DNA of 64,000 nt from an uncultured Bryobacteraceae bacterium (GTDB lineage Bacteria; Acidobacteriota; Terriglobia; Bryobacterales; Bryobacteraceae), in NCBI GenBank assembly GCA_938003835.1, contig CALKXJ010000003.1:1-64000 (forward strand), read 5' to 3'. The notes under the pieces were generated by a model. The model did no database searches and had not been told where the DNA came from. It was given only the letters and a program-made list of their open reading frames with translations. Of the stretch, positions 27,698-36,412 are shown in pieces; positions within the stretch are counted from its first letter, which is position 1; every line of letters begins with the position of its first letter. The position numbers and the translations under genes are program-made.

Positions 27698-28948
27698 TCA
27701 GAGCTTGTACTTGTCGTAGTCGAACGGCTCGTCGGCCAGGTGCAGCGTTTCGCCCTCGCGGCGCATGTAGACGGTCCGGAGCGGCGTGCGCTCGAAGTCG
27801 GTGAGCTTGCGCGGCACGGGCTGGCCGTCGATCCACTCATAGACGGGAATCTCCCAGGGGTTGAAGGTGTCGCTCAGGCCGCGCTCCTTGGCCACGCGGT
27901 ACAGATGGACGTTGCCCGGCTCGTGCCCGCCCAGCCACAGGCCGATGACATCCAGGCGAAACTTGTCCTTGCTGAACATCACAAGGTTGGTCAGGTAGTC
28001 ATTGCCGACGTGGAAGCCGTCGCCGTCGCGGCCGTAGATGCCTTCGATCATCGCCAGGCCGGTCTTGAGCACGCTCTGGTTGTCGCAGGTCTTTTGGCAC
28101 CAGATCTCATGCGCCAGCGGGTCCGGGTAGGCGCCCTTGACCGGCTGGTCGTAACGGTAGTAGCCCATCTTGCGGTGGCTTTCGAAGTAGCGCATGACGC
28201 GCTGCTCCACCTCGCGGCAGATGTCGGGCTTCATGAACTCGGGCACGCCGGTCACCATCGACCAGCCGGGGCAAAAGCGCACGAACGGGGCCACGACCAG
28301 ACCTTGTTCGTTCTTGACCGACTGGGTCAGGCACATGCCGTGAGCCTTCCATTTCGCGATGTTGAGCAGCCAGGTGTCGGGCGCATTCACCGGCCAGTAG
28401 TGGGGAATGCGCTGATAGACGACCGCCTCGGGGACTTTCGACCAGACGATCTCGTCGCTGCGCCGGAAATCCACGGGGCGGAATTCGGGCTCGTTCATCT
28501 CGATGCCGTGGCGGTCGTTGATGTCGACGAAGCCGCGATAGTTCCAGGCCCAGCGCAGGTTGGCCTCGACGAAGCTGAACTTGCGCACGCCGCGCTCCTT
28601 GAGCGCCATGACGAGGCCCTCATAGAAGTCCGGGTCGGTGCCAGTGCCCCAGTTCTCGACATCGGGACGCGAGCGCGAGCGCACGCTGATGACGTTCGGC
28701 TTGAGCACCACACGGTGCGAGACCGGCACGCCAGGTTTATCCATCGGGACGAAGATTTCCCGGCCGAGCTTCAACCCGGCGGCGAGCTTGGCCTCCCGGT
28801 CCATCTTGTGCGGCACTTTGGTCCGCAGGATGAAGACCGCTTTCGGGTTGGCCTCGATAAATGGGTGAAGTCCAAAATAGCCTGCCGGCGCGGCCTTCGC
28901 CGCGGCCGCTCCCAGAGATCCCAGAAATTCGCGACGTGAGAGAATCAT
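27698..28948 (-). CDS. Tat-exported DUF362-like protein
   Basis: A 416-residue protein that begins LSRREFLGSLGAAAAKAAPA, a twin-arginine signal, followed by HRVVLKPNVISVRSRSRPDV and a KFSFVEANLRWAWN segment that place it near DUF362 proteins, then LLNIAKWKAHGMCLTQSVKN and AMIEGIYGRDGDGF. It differs from the DUF362 protein at 17811-18929 and is a separate branch. The function is unknown; no Fe-S ferredoxin motif is seen. The ATG at 28948 overlaps the stop of the upstream gene by four bases. Confidence 0.65.
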   Translation of the reverse strand: MILSRREFLGSLGAAAAKAAPAGYFGLHPFIEANPKAVFILRTKVPHKMDREAKLAAGLKLGREIFVPMDKPGVPVSHRVVLKPNVISVRSRSRPDVENWGTGTDPDFYEGLVMALKERGVRKFSFVEANLRWAWNYRGFVDINDRHGIEMNEPEFRPVDFRRSDEIVWSKVPEAVVYQRIPHYWPVNAPDTWLLNIAKWKAHGMCLTQSVKNEQGLVVAPFVRFCPGWSMVTGVPEFMKPDICREVEQRVMRYFESHRKMGYYRYDQPVKGAYPDPLAHEIWCQKTCDNQSVLKTGLAMIEGIYGRDGDGFHVGNDYLTNLVMFSKDKFRLDVIGLWLGGHEPGNVHLYRVAKERGLSDTFNPWEIPVYEWIDGQPVPRKLTDFERTPLRTVYMRREGETLHLADEPFDYDKYKL

Positions 28949-30456
28949 CGTGTCCCAGCCTCTAGTTCGAGGATAGCGAACTGACGCAGGTCGCGGAGCT
29001 CGAACTCGGTGAGCGAGCCGCGAAGACGCGGCGCCAGCTCCCGCGGTTCGTCGAGCTCGGGCGCGCGGAGCCTCACCTTCGGGTAGCGGCCGAAGAGCTG
29101 GACGAGGAAGTCGGGCTCGTGGTCGCGGTGCCAGCGCGTGCCGTAATCGATCAGCACGAGCGAAGCCGGGGCGCCATCGCGGCGCAACAGGCCCACGACG
29201 GTCTCGGCGTTCCAGAGGCGGAGGTCACGCTCCTTCCAGCCAAGGACGGCAAGGACGTCGAGGGCCAGCTCGTAGGCGTCGATGACCGGTTCCGGATAGG
29301 CGATCAGTCTCCCCTTGCCGATGCTATAGGCCGTGCGCCCGTTCTCCTCCCGCCCGGCGGGAAGCTTCCGGGCTTTCCACCACGGGTCATGGCCTTCGAG
29401 GTCCGGCGAGACCAGCAGCCTTCCGCCCGCTTCGACAAATCGCCAGAGGCTCTCGGTGACCGCGGCCGGCGGGGTGACGTTGACCGCCACGACCACCGGG
29501 TGGCGCCTGGGATCGAAAGCGGGCGGCTTCTCCAGGTGGACGGCGGCCGGCGTGGCGTTCATCCGGTAGAGCATGTTGAGGACTTCGCCCGAGGCCTCTT
29601 CCGTGCCGGCCAGAACCAGCACCCGCGCGCCCGGCGGCGCCTCGAAGCGGGCGGCCTCGCGCCGCAGCAAGGCGCTGGTCCTGGCAAGCGCCTGCCAGCT
29701 TTCGCGGGCTTTGGCTTCCCCGGCCAGCAGCGCTTCCCGATACGGGTCCGGCAGCGCGAGGACGAGATTGCCGCCGGAGGCCATGGCTTCTGCGAGGGCG
29801 ATTTCGACCGTGTGGTAACCAAGGCGGCGGTCCGCGGGGACCCCCGCGGCTTCATTGGGCCGGTAGCCTGCGAGAGCGGGCCGGTTCGGGAAGCGCGCGC
29901 GCAGCCAGGCGTACAGCCAGAAGTTCGAATCGACCCAGGGCATCGCAGTGGCCGAAGCCTGGGAGGGATCGTGAGGCTTGATGCCGGGCCAGAGTCCCTC
30001 GACAAGCACGGCGTAAGCCGGGGCGAGGTCCCAGGCCACTTTCTCTGAACGCAGGAAAACAAACTGAGGGACGTTGGCGCGGGCGGTGATGAAGCGCCGC
30101 ACGTCAGTTTCCTCGCCCCAGGCTTCATAGGCGAGCGCGGCGAAGCCGGCCTCGAGCGCCTCCCGGGCCTGGCGCTCGAGCTCTTCTGCCGAGGCCGCGC
30201 CGCGGATCTCCGCCACGGGCACGATCGCGGCCTTCCGGCAGGCTTCGAAGAACTCCTTTGCCGGCGCCGGAGCCGCGGGAACGAACAGGGCGCCGGCGCC
30301 GACCTCACGCGCAAGCTCAACCGCGCGCGGGTCGGCCTGCGGCCAAGCGAGCAGCACCTGGCGAAGCGGATCGAGCGCCTCGAGACGCGGCGCCGAAACA
30401 ACAAGAAGCAGGAGGACAGGCAGAAAGCGGCGCATCCAGGCGATCGATGATATCAT
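28945..30456 (-). CDS. Secreted protein of unknown function
   Basis: I do not recognise this family. The product of about 500 residues has a signal peptide (MRRFLPVLLLLVVSAPRLEA, using ATG 30435) and then alternating beta-alpha segments resembling a TIM barrel in the first half (GAGALFVPAAPAP, AAIVPVAEIRG, QFVFLRSEKVAWDL) and a Rossmann or glutamine-amidotransferase-like second half (ARVLVLAGTEEASGEVLNML, HPVVVAVNV, EAGGRLLVSPDLEG). It heads an operon with a DUF362 and an exported RidA protein. ATG 30456 would be only nine bases from the divergent creatininase ATG. Confidence 0.6.
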   Translation of the reverse strand: MISSIAWMRRFLPVLLLLVVSAPRLEALDPLRQVLLAWPQADPRAVELAREVGAGALFVPAAPAPAKEFFEACRKAAIVPVAEIRGAASAEELERQAREALEAGFAALAYEAWGEETDVRRFITARANVPQFVFLRSEKVAWDLAPAYAVLVEGLWPGIKPHDPSQASATAMPWVDSNFWLYAWLRARFPNRPALAGYRPNEAAGVPADRRLGYHTVEIALAEAMASGGNLVLALPDPYREALLAGEAKARESWQALARTSALLRREAARFEAPPGARVLVLAGTEEASGEVLNMLYRMNATPAAVHLEKPPAFDPRRHPVVVAVNVTPPAAVTESLWRFVEAGGRLLVSPDLEGHDPWWKARKLPAGREENGRTAYSIGKGRLIAYPEPVIDAYELALDVLAVLGWKERDLRLWNAETVVGLLRRDGAPASLVLIDYGTRWHRDHEPDFLVQLFGRYPKVRLRAPELDEPRELAPRLRGSLTEFELRDLRQFAILELEAGTR

Positions 30457-30465
30457 TCAACCAGT

Positions 30466-31311
30466 ATGGCAGCCTCCTTCTCCCGACGGCATCTGATGGC
30501 GACACTCATGGCAGCTCCGGGAGCCGAGCTTTCGGCCACCGGCATCACGCGCGCCGGCGACAATTACGTGCACATCCGCAAGGTCCGCTTGTGGGAGAAC
30601 ACGCGCCGGGAGTTCCGTGAGGCGCTCGAGGGCGGCGTGCTGCGCGGGGTGATCGTCCCGACCGGCAGCACGGAGCAGCACAACGAGCACCTCGCCATGA
30701 TCCACGATACGGCCTCGGTGACGCTCGTTGCCGAGCAGGTGGCACTGGCGCTTTACCCGAGCGTGCTGGTGGCGCCACCCGTCTCCGTCGGGATTTCTCC
30801 GCACTGGATGGATCGCAAGGGAACGCTGACGCTCAGAAAGGAGACCTTCCTGAACGTCGTCTTCGAGATCTGCGAGAGCCTCCAGATCCACGGCGTGAAG
30901 AACATCTGGATTCTGAACGGCCACGGTGGCAACGTGGCGCCGCTCAAGGAAGCGACGCCCCAGTTCCGGCGCAAGCTCGGCATCAACATCCAGTTCAATG
31001 CCTACTGGGACGCCTACACGCCGGAGATCATCCGCAAGTACATGGAGAGCAACCGGGCACCCGGGCACGCCGCGGAATTCGAGACCTCGTTCGCGATGGC
31101 CGCCTTCCCGGAGCGGATCCACTGGGAAGGCGTGGATTACGAGAAGGCCAAGCCCCGGCTGGGCATCAAGACGCCCGAGGCTGCCGCCGAGGACGAACAG
31201 TTCTTCAAGGAGGCGAAGCTGGCGAGCACCGCCAAGGGCGAGGCGATGATCCGCATCGCGGTCGAGTGGGGCGTCAAGCGGATGCGGGAGATCATCGGCG
31301 CCGGCGCCTGA
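30466..31311 (+). CDS. Creatininase family protein, probably exported
   Basis: The 281-residue product shows the creatininase/FapB-like metal motifs: VPTGSTEQHNEHLAMIHD with the Glu and His ligands and the conserved Asp, ILNGHGGNVAPLKEA in the middle and PGHAAEFETS for the final Glu. Members are zinc amidohydrolases acting on creatinine, formamidopyrimidines or related cyclic amides. The N-terminus (SFSRRHLMATLMAAPG) looks like a Tat-type signal, which is unusual for this family. It is divergent from and almost touching the secreted-protein operon. The substrate is unknown. Confidence 0.78.
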   Translation: MAASFSRRHLMATLMAAPGAELSATGITRAGDNYVHIRKVRLWENTRREFREALEGGVLRGVIVPTGSTEQHNEHLAMIHDTASVTLVAEQVALALYPSVLVAPPVSVGISPHWMDRKGTLTLRKETFLNVVFEICESLQIHGVKNIWILNGHGGNVAPLKEATPQFRRKLGINIQFNAYWDAYTPEIIRKYMESNRAPGHAAEFETSFAMAAFPERIHWEGVDYEKAKPRLGIKTPEAAAEDEQFFKEAKLASTAKGEAMIRIAVEWGVKRMREIIGAGA

Positions 31312-31320
31312 CGGATTCCC

Positions 31321-32649
31321 TCACGCCAGCTCCTCGGGCAGCGAGGGCACCCGCCCGGCCCGGGAGAGCGCCAGCGCGTAGCCGATGCCGGCGAGGAGCC
31401 ACACGCCTCCGGCGAGCTTGGCCGCCACCGGCAGGCTGAGCCAGATCCACAGGCAGAAGAGAAACCCAAGTGCGCTCGCGAGCGCGCCGCGCCGGAGTCC
31501 GAACGAGCGCAAGGCGGCGAGGTTGACTCCCATGAAGGAGAGAAATGCGCCGAAATTAAGCAAGGCGGCGGCGAGCTCGTAGCTCGCAAGCAACGCGCCG
31601 GCGAAGGCCACGGCGGCCAGCAGAAGGATGTTGTGGGTCGGGTTGTGGCGCCGCGGATCGACATAGCCGAACAGGCGGCGGGGCAGGGCGCCGTCGCGTC
31701 CCATGCCGTACAGCAGGCGAGCCGCGCCGGCCTGGCCGGTGAGCCCGCTTCCGAAACAGGAAACGATGAGAACGATCGCCACGCTTTCAAACAGCGCTTT
31801 GCCGCCGACGCGCGCCGTGACGTCGAGGAAGGCGGTCTCGAGGTTGGTGAACGAGCGGTAGTCGGACCAAACCTGCTGGGCCAAATAGACCTGGACCGCG
31901 CTCATCAGGCCGGTGAGGACGCACACCAGCACGGTGGCGAGCGGGACGGTGCGTTTGGGGTCCTTGGCCTCCTCGGCCAGGGTGGTGACCCCATCGAAGC
32001 CGATATAGGTGAGCGCGGCGAGCGAGGTGGCCGTGCCGATGGCGGGCAGGTGAAAGGTCTCCGGTTTGTAAAACGGCTCGAGCGCGAACAGGCCGCTCCA
32101 GCCTGCGGTTCGGAAAAGAAAACGCGCCGCCAGGATCAGGAACGCGACGATAATCACCGTCATGCCCGCCAGCAGCATGCGGCTGGTGCGCGCCGTGTAA
32201 CGGATGCCCCGCAGGTTGAGCACCGTCATAACGGCGACGGTCAGAAAGGCCCAGGCCGGATACGGGACTGCCGGAGCGAGCCTTCCGAGCGTCAGGGACA
32301 CATAGATCGTGTTCAGCAGCGGAATGATCAGATAGTCCAGCAGCATGGCCCAGCCGGCGAGGAAACCCAGCCGGGGGTGCAGGCCACGCCCGACATACAC
32401 GTAAGCCGATCCGGCCGCCGGAAACAGGGCCGCCATGCGGCCGTAACTCGACGCGGTGAAAACCATGGCCACCATGGCGATGAGGATGGTGGTGACGGCG
32501 TGGCCGTGGGAGCGCTCGGAGGCGATGCCGAAGATGCCCACGGGGGCCATCGGCGTGATCAGCACGATCCCGTAGAAGATCAGGTCGCCGAGCGAGAGGA
32601 CGCGTTCCAGGCGCGGGGCAGCGCCGGCCGGGACAGGCGTTTGCGACAT
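31321..32649 (-). CDS. APC family amino acid permease
   Basis: A 442-residue inner-membrane transporter with about twelve helices. It has the APC helix-1 pattern (FYGIVLITPMAPVGIFGIAS), the helix-6/8 region TYIGFDGVTTLAEEAKDPKR typical of amino acid/polyamine permeases, and a gap-free length for the family. It imports an amino acid, amine or similar solute with protons or sodium. It ends 9 bases from the convergent creatininase gene and lies 42 bases after the mannonate-dehydratase-like gene, so it may be co-transcribed with that gene. Confidence 0.82.
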   Translation of the reverse strand: MSQTPVPAGAAPRLERVLSLGDLIFYGIVLITPMAPVGIFGIASERSHGHAVTTILIAMVAMVFTASSYGRMAALFPAAGSAYVYVGRGLHPRLGFLAGWAMLLDYLIIPLLNTIYVSLTLGRLAPAVPYPAWAFLTVAVMTVLNLRGIRYTARTSRMLLAGMTVIIVAFLILAARFLFRTAGWSGLFALEPFYKPETFHLPAIGTATSLAALTYIGFDGVTTLAEEAKDPKRTVPLATVLVCVLTGLMSAVQVYLAQQVWSDYRSFTNLETAFLDVTARVGGKALFESVAIVLIVSCFGSGLTGQAGAARLLYGMGRDGALPRRLFGYVDPRRHNPTHNILLLAAVAFAGALLASYELAAALLNFGAFLSFMGVNLAALRSFGLRRGALASALGFLFCLWIWLSLPVAAKLAGGVWLLAGIGYALALSRAGRVPSLPEELA

Positions 32650-32691
32650 GGAACCGCCTATCCTATCGCGGCCGCCCGGCCGCCGGGGCGA

Positions 32692-33759
32692 TCAGCCGCG
32701 CGCCTCGCGTTCCACCCGGTCGCGTAGCGCCTTCATGTAGCCCAACGTGAAGGCGGTGTTCACGTTCGGGTAACCGCCGCCGGGCACGTGGTCCGGAATG
32801 ATGAGGCCGCGGAAATCCACCTCTTGGAGCGCCTTCATCACCTGATACATGTCGACATAGCCCTCGTCGACGAACGTCTCCCGGAACTTCGGCAGCGGCG
32901 AGGAGACGTTGCGGAAGTGAACCTTGAAGATCCTCTTCTGCGCGCCGAAGTGACGCACTGCCTCGACCGGGGAGAGGCCCATCGCCTGGCCGCCCTCCGC
33001 CCAGGTGCCGATGCACAGGCAGATGCCGAAGTTCTCCGAGCCGGCGATTTCGAAGGCGCGCCGGTAGGCTTCCGCGTTGCGAAAGATGCGGGCGACACCG
33101 CCAAGGGTCTCCACGGGAGGATCGTCCGGGTGAAGGCCGATGCGCACCTTGTTCCTCTCCGCCGCGCCGATGACGGCGCGAATGAAACGCGTGAAGGTCT
33201 CCCAGATTTTCTCTTCCGGGTACTCGCCGCCGTGCGAATTGGGAAGCTTGCGCGCCACGTCGAGATCGAACTCGCGTGTGGAAGCGCCGCCGCGCGCTGT
33301 CGCGATTGCCGTCTGGTAGTAGCCGGGCACCGAGGGGATCTTGATGTTCGCCATGTGGGCGTAGGTGGTGTAGCCGATTCCGGCGCGGCCGAGGTTGTTC
33401 AAGTACTCGCGGTACTGTGCAACCTTCTCGTCGAAGCCCTCGAGACCGAGCACGATCGTGGGGTCGCAGTGCAGGTCGAGGATGCCGACGTTGAACAGCT
33501 CGACGCCGCTGGCCTCCAGACGCTTGCGTGTGGCGATCATCCAGCCGGCATTGTTGTTGCTGATCGTCGTCCAGATGGAGACGGCATCGATGCCGGCGTG
33601 GCGTAAGATCGCCAAGTCCTCCTCGGTCGGATTCGGCGGGAAAAAGGTGCCGATCTTCATCGGCGAGCGCGAGCGATCCTCCCGCGCGGCGAGCGCCAGC
33701 AGAGCCCCCATGGCCCCGCCGGCGCCGGCGCGCAGAAAATGACGGCGGCTGACCGGCAT
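32692..33759 (-). CDS. Tat-exported mannonate dehydratase-like TIM-barrel protein
   Basis: A 355-residue protein with a twin-arginine signal (PVSRRHFLRAGAGGAMGALL) and a UxuA/sugar-isomerase-like barrel: KVRIGLHPDDPPVETLGGVA, FGICLCIGTWAEGGQAMG, IFKVHFRNVSSPLPKFRETF and LIIPDHVPGG match metal-site strands of mannonate dehydratase (IHPDDPP, CxGT, HxRN, DH). Real UxuA is cytoplasmic, so an exported form suggests another sugar acid or an extracellular role. The start ATG 33759 follows the fused HybB-cytochrome gene by 56 bases on the same strand. Confidence 0.7.
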   Translation of the reverse strand: MPVSRRHFLRAGAGGAMGALLALAAREDRSRSPMKIGTFFPPNPTEEDLAILRHAGIDAVSIWTTISNNNAGWMIATRKRLEASGVELFNVGILDLHCDPTIVLGLEGFDEKVAQYREYLNNLGRAGIGYTTYAHMANIKIPSVPGYYQTAIATARGGASTREFDLDVARKLPNSHGGEYPEEKIWETFTRFIRAVIGAAERNKVRIGLHPDDPPVETLGGVARIFRNAEAYRRAFEIAGSENFGICLCIGTWAEGGQAMGLSPVEAVRHFGAQKRIFKVHFRNVSSPLPKFRETFVDEGYVDMYQVMKALQEVDFRGLIIPDHVPGGGYPNVNTAFTLGYMKALRDRVEREARG

Positions 33760-33815
33760 GGCGGTGTCCCTTGCGCGAAATTTTCCCCAGTATATGTCAG
33801 TTGCTGCCGGGCCGC

Positions 33816-35636
33816 TCAGTAAGGCGGCAGCACGACGCGTTTGCCGCTTCGCTCCAGGCGCCGGGCGGAGACTTCGGGTAGATCGATGAAGTCCTCCAGG
33901 CCCTGATGGCAGGCGCCGCAGCGGGTCATCTCCTCGCCCAGATTGGCATGGCAACCGATGCAGAGCTGGTGCATCGCCTGCACGTAGCCGACGGCTCGGT
34001 AGCCTTTAACCTCGATCGGCGAGCCCTCGGGAATCAGATCCTTGTGGCAATCATTGCAGTGCCGGGCGGTTTCGCGGCTGCGCAGGGCGCCTTTGCGATG
34101 GCAGTCGACGCAGCTCAGGTTGGCGCCGCGCGCGGAGGCGTGCCAATCGTGCCGGAAGGCGTCCGACGGCAGGTACATGTCCCGGTGGCACTCGCTGCAA
34201 GCGGTGTTGCGGTCCCGCGGCAGGTTCATGTGATGGCAGCTCACGCACGAGTCCTTGCCGCCGGCGACCTCCTGGTGCGAACTGTGCCGGAAAGTGACGC
34301 CGAAGCCGTCGAGGTTGCCGTCGATGCGAAGCTCCTCGCCTCCGCGCGCATGCCGCACCGGCGTGGGACTGATGCCGCGGCTTTCGGCAGGCTGTGGCGC
34401 CAGCAGGGCGAATCCCACGGCGGCGGCGAGAATGAAGACTAGCGAGTAGGCTTCGGCCGCGGCTCGCGGAGGCCCAAGCCAGCGAAGGCGCGCCCTGTCG
34501 GCTTCGGGCAGCTCATCGGCGGCGGTGGCGGGATCGGCCGGGCGCTTCTCCCAGATCCGGAAGCGCTCCACCATGAACATGAACACCAGTACGGCCATGG
34601 ACACCACCCCGCAGGAAATTGCCAGCTCGGTCCAGGAGGGCAGATAGTAGCCCCGCCCGGTCTGCATGAACCCGCCGACATTGATCCGATTGACCACCAC
34701 GCCCCAGACGGCGAGTCCGGCAGTGATCCATTGGCCGGTCCGAGAGAAGCGCACGGCGGGAATCGAAAGCAACAGGACCGGCACAATCACCATGAGGGCG
34801 ATCTCGAACCAGAACATGGCGGTCTGCCACTCCGGCGTCCACAGAAGAGGAAGCCGACCCCGCCAGGCGAGATCAGCCAGTCGAATCGTCAGGTAACCGA
34901 GCAATACCCAACGCGCGCCGGCCCCAAAACGCGCCAGCAGCGCGGTCTCTGGCTTGCGGTGATACAGCCAGGCGGTGGTGTGACTTTCGAACATGACCAT
35001 CATCAGGCCCAGCCCGACCGCGGAGATGAAAAAGTTCACCGGCAACAGCGGCGAGTACCAGAGCGGATGCAGGTGATAGGGCATCAGCAAGAACAGGGAC
35101 CCGAGCGAGGACTGATGCAGCGTGGAGAGGCCGATGCCGGTGATCACCAGCGGAAGGCGGATCTTCAGCAGGGCCCGCCGGATCCGGGCCAGTGCGCTGA
35201 ACTCCTCGGCCGGCACGGGAAAGAACTCGAGCGCCAGCACAGTGAGGTACAGCATGACGCACCAGCCGACCTCGAACAGCGGCGAGCGCGGGTTCCAGTA
35301 GATGATCAGATGCCACATGTTCCACGGCAGGCCGAGGTCGAACACCAGTCCGGCTACGACGGCCAGGTAGCCGAGGAAGGCCGTCAGCACGGCGGGACGG
35401 ACGACGGCCCGGAACTCGTTCAGCCGGAAGATATAGACGATCGCGGTGACAATGAACCCCCCGGCGGCCAGCGCCACGCCGCTCAGCACGTCAAAGCCGA
35501 TCCACAGCCCCCAGGGAGTCGCGTCGGAGAGGTTCGTGGTGGCTCCGAGACCATACAGAAAGCGGCCGGCCGCCACGGCAAGCGCCAAGCCGGTGAACAG
35601 CCAGAGGATGAGCTTGACGACGCGCGCTCTATGCAT
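33816..35636 (-). CDS. HybB/NrfD-like quinone-reacting subunit fused to a hexahaem cytochrome c
   Basis: A 606-residue fusion. Residues 1-410 form a ten-helix NrfD/HybB/DsrP-type membrane protein (GLWIGFDVLSGVALAAGGFI, ESHTTAWLYHRKPE and NRINVGGF are family marks). Residues 430-585 hold six CxxCH haem sites, at C464, C480, C509, C527, C559 and C573, in a cytochrome c7/class III-like pattern with extra His residues for bis-His ligation. Such proteins pass electrons between the quinone pool and periplasmic carriers. It ends an operon with HybA-like and cytochrome b genes and follows the dsr cluster. ATG 35636 has a GGAGG site and overlaps the HybA-like stop. Fusing the two is unusual; Hmc/Tmc/Qrc complexes usually use separate subunits. 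Confidence 0.85.
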   Translation of the reverse strand: MHRARVVKLILWLFTGLALAVAAGRFLYGLGATTNLSDATPWGLWIGFDVLSGVALAAGGFIVTAIVYIFRLNEFRAVVRPAVLTAFLGYLAVVAGLVFDLGLPWNMWHLIIYWNPRSPLFEVGWCVMLYLTVLALEFFPVPAEEFSALARIRRALLKIRLPLVITGIGLSTLHQSSLGSLFLLMPYHLHPLWYSPLLPVNFFISAVGLGLMMVMFESHTTAWLYHRKPETALLARFGAGARWVLLGYLTIRLADLAWRGRLPLLWTPEWQTAMFWFEIALMVIVPVLLLSIPAVRFSRTGQWITAGLAVWGVVVNRINVGGFMQTGRGYYLPSWTELAISCGVVSMAVLVFMFMVERFRIWEKRPADPATAADELPEADRARLRWLGPPRAAAEAYSLVFILAAAVGFALLAPQPAESRGISPTPVRHARGGEELRIDGNLDGFGVTFRHSSHQEVAGGKDSCVSCHHMNLPRDRNTACSECHRDMYLPSDAFRHDWHASARGANLSCVDCHRKGALRSRETARHCNDCHKDLIPEGSPIEVKGYRAVGYVQAMHQLCIGCHANLGEEMTRCGACHQGLEDFIDLPEVSARRLERSGKRVVLPPY

Positions 35637-36405
35637 GATCGGCCTCCTGGGGAGGCCGGGGCTCCGGCTCACGCTCGAGTTTCATGCGGCGTTGGATCAC
35701 CCAGTTGACGGCGGCCATGGCCGACACCACGCCGAGAAATGCAAACGGCACGGCGTTCATGGCGAGCTTGGTTCGCTCCGGCACAGGCTCATCGGTCAGC
35801 TCCTGGCCGCGTGTCAAGAACGAAAGATCGATGTCGGAGATGTAGAGGACCGACGTGCCGCCCACCTCCGTTTCGCCCCACACTTTGTCCAGATACTTGC
35901 CCGGGCTCTCGCGCAGGCGCTGGCGCGCGACTTCAAGAAGATGCGCTCGCTCGCCGAAGATGGTCGCCTGCGTCGGGCAGGCCTCGGTGCAAGCGGGCTG
36001 CCGGCCGGTGCTGATGCGCGAGTAGCAGAAGATGCACTTGCGGATGTAAGGAACCGGCTGATCCCAATCGTAACGGGGGATGCCGAAGGGACACGACATC
36101 ATGCAGTAGCGACAGCCGATGCATTTGCGGCGAGCATAGATGACCGCGCCGGTCTTGGTCTTCTCCAGCGCTCCCACCGGGCAGGCCGATACGCAGGCCG
36201 GCTCCAGGCAATGGCGGCACTGTTTACGGACGTACTTGCCGTCCGGCCGGTCGATGACCGACGTCCAGTTGCGGGCGGATAAGCCGTCTTCGAGGTTCCA
36301 GCGGCGCGGGAAGTCAGGCGGCAGATTGTTCTCTTTCTTGCAGGCGATGACGCACTCCCGGCAGCCGATGCACTTGGTGGTGTCGGTCAGGATCGCGAAA
36401 GACAT
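35629..36405 (-). CDS. HybA/HmcB-like four-cluster ferredoxin subunit with C-terminal membrane anchor
   Basis: The 258-residue product carries four [4Fe-4S] motifs: CIGCRECVIAC (C12-C22), CRHCLEPACVSACPVG, CIGCRYCMMSCPFG and CIFCYSRISTGRQPACTEAC with CPTQ. Near the C-terminus one membrane helix (NAVPFAFLGVVSAMAAVNWV) anchors it, as in HybA, FdhB and HmcB. It should wire electrons between the HybB-cytochrome subunit and a partner on the periplasmic or cytoplasmic face. No signal peptide is visible at its N-terminus, so the side of the membrane is not certain. The gene overlaps the fusion gene by 8 bases. Confidence 0.85.
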   Translation of the reverse strand: MSFAILTDTTKCIGCRECVIACKKENNLPPDFPRRWNLEDGLSARNWTSVIDRPDGKYVRKQCRHCLEPACVSACPVGALEKTKTGAVIYARRKCIGCRYCMMSCPFGIPRYDWDQPVPYIRKCIFCYSRISTGRQPACTEACPTQATIFGERAHLLEVARQRLRESPGKYLDKVWGETEVGGTSVLYISDIDLSFLTRGQELTDEPVPERTKLAMNAVPFAFLGVVSAMAAVNWVIQRRMKLEREPEPRPPQEADHA

Positions 36406-36412
36406 ACCTTCG

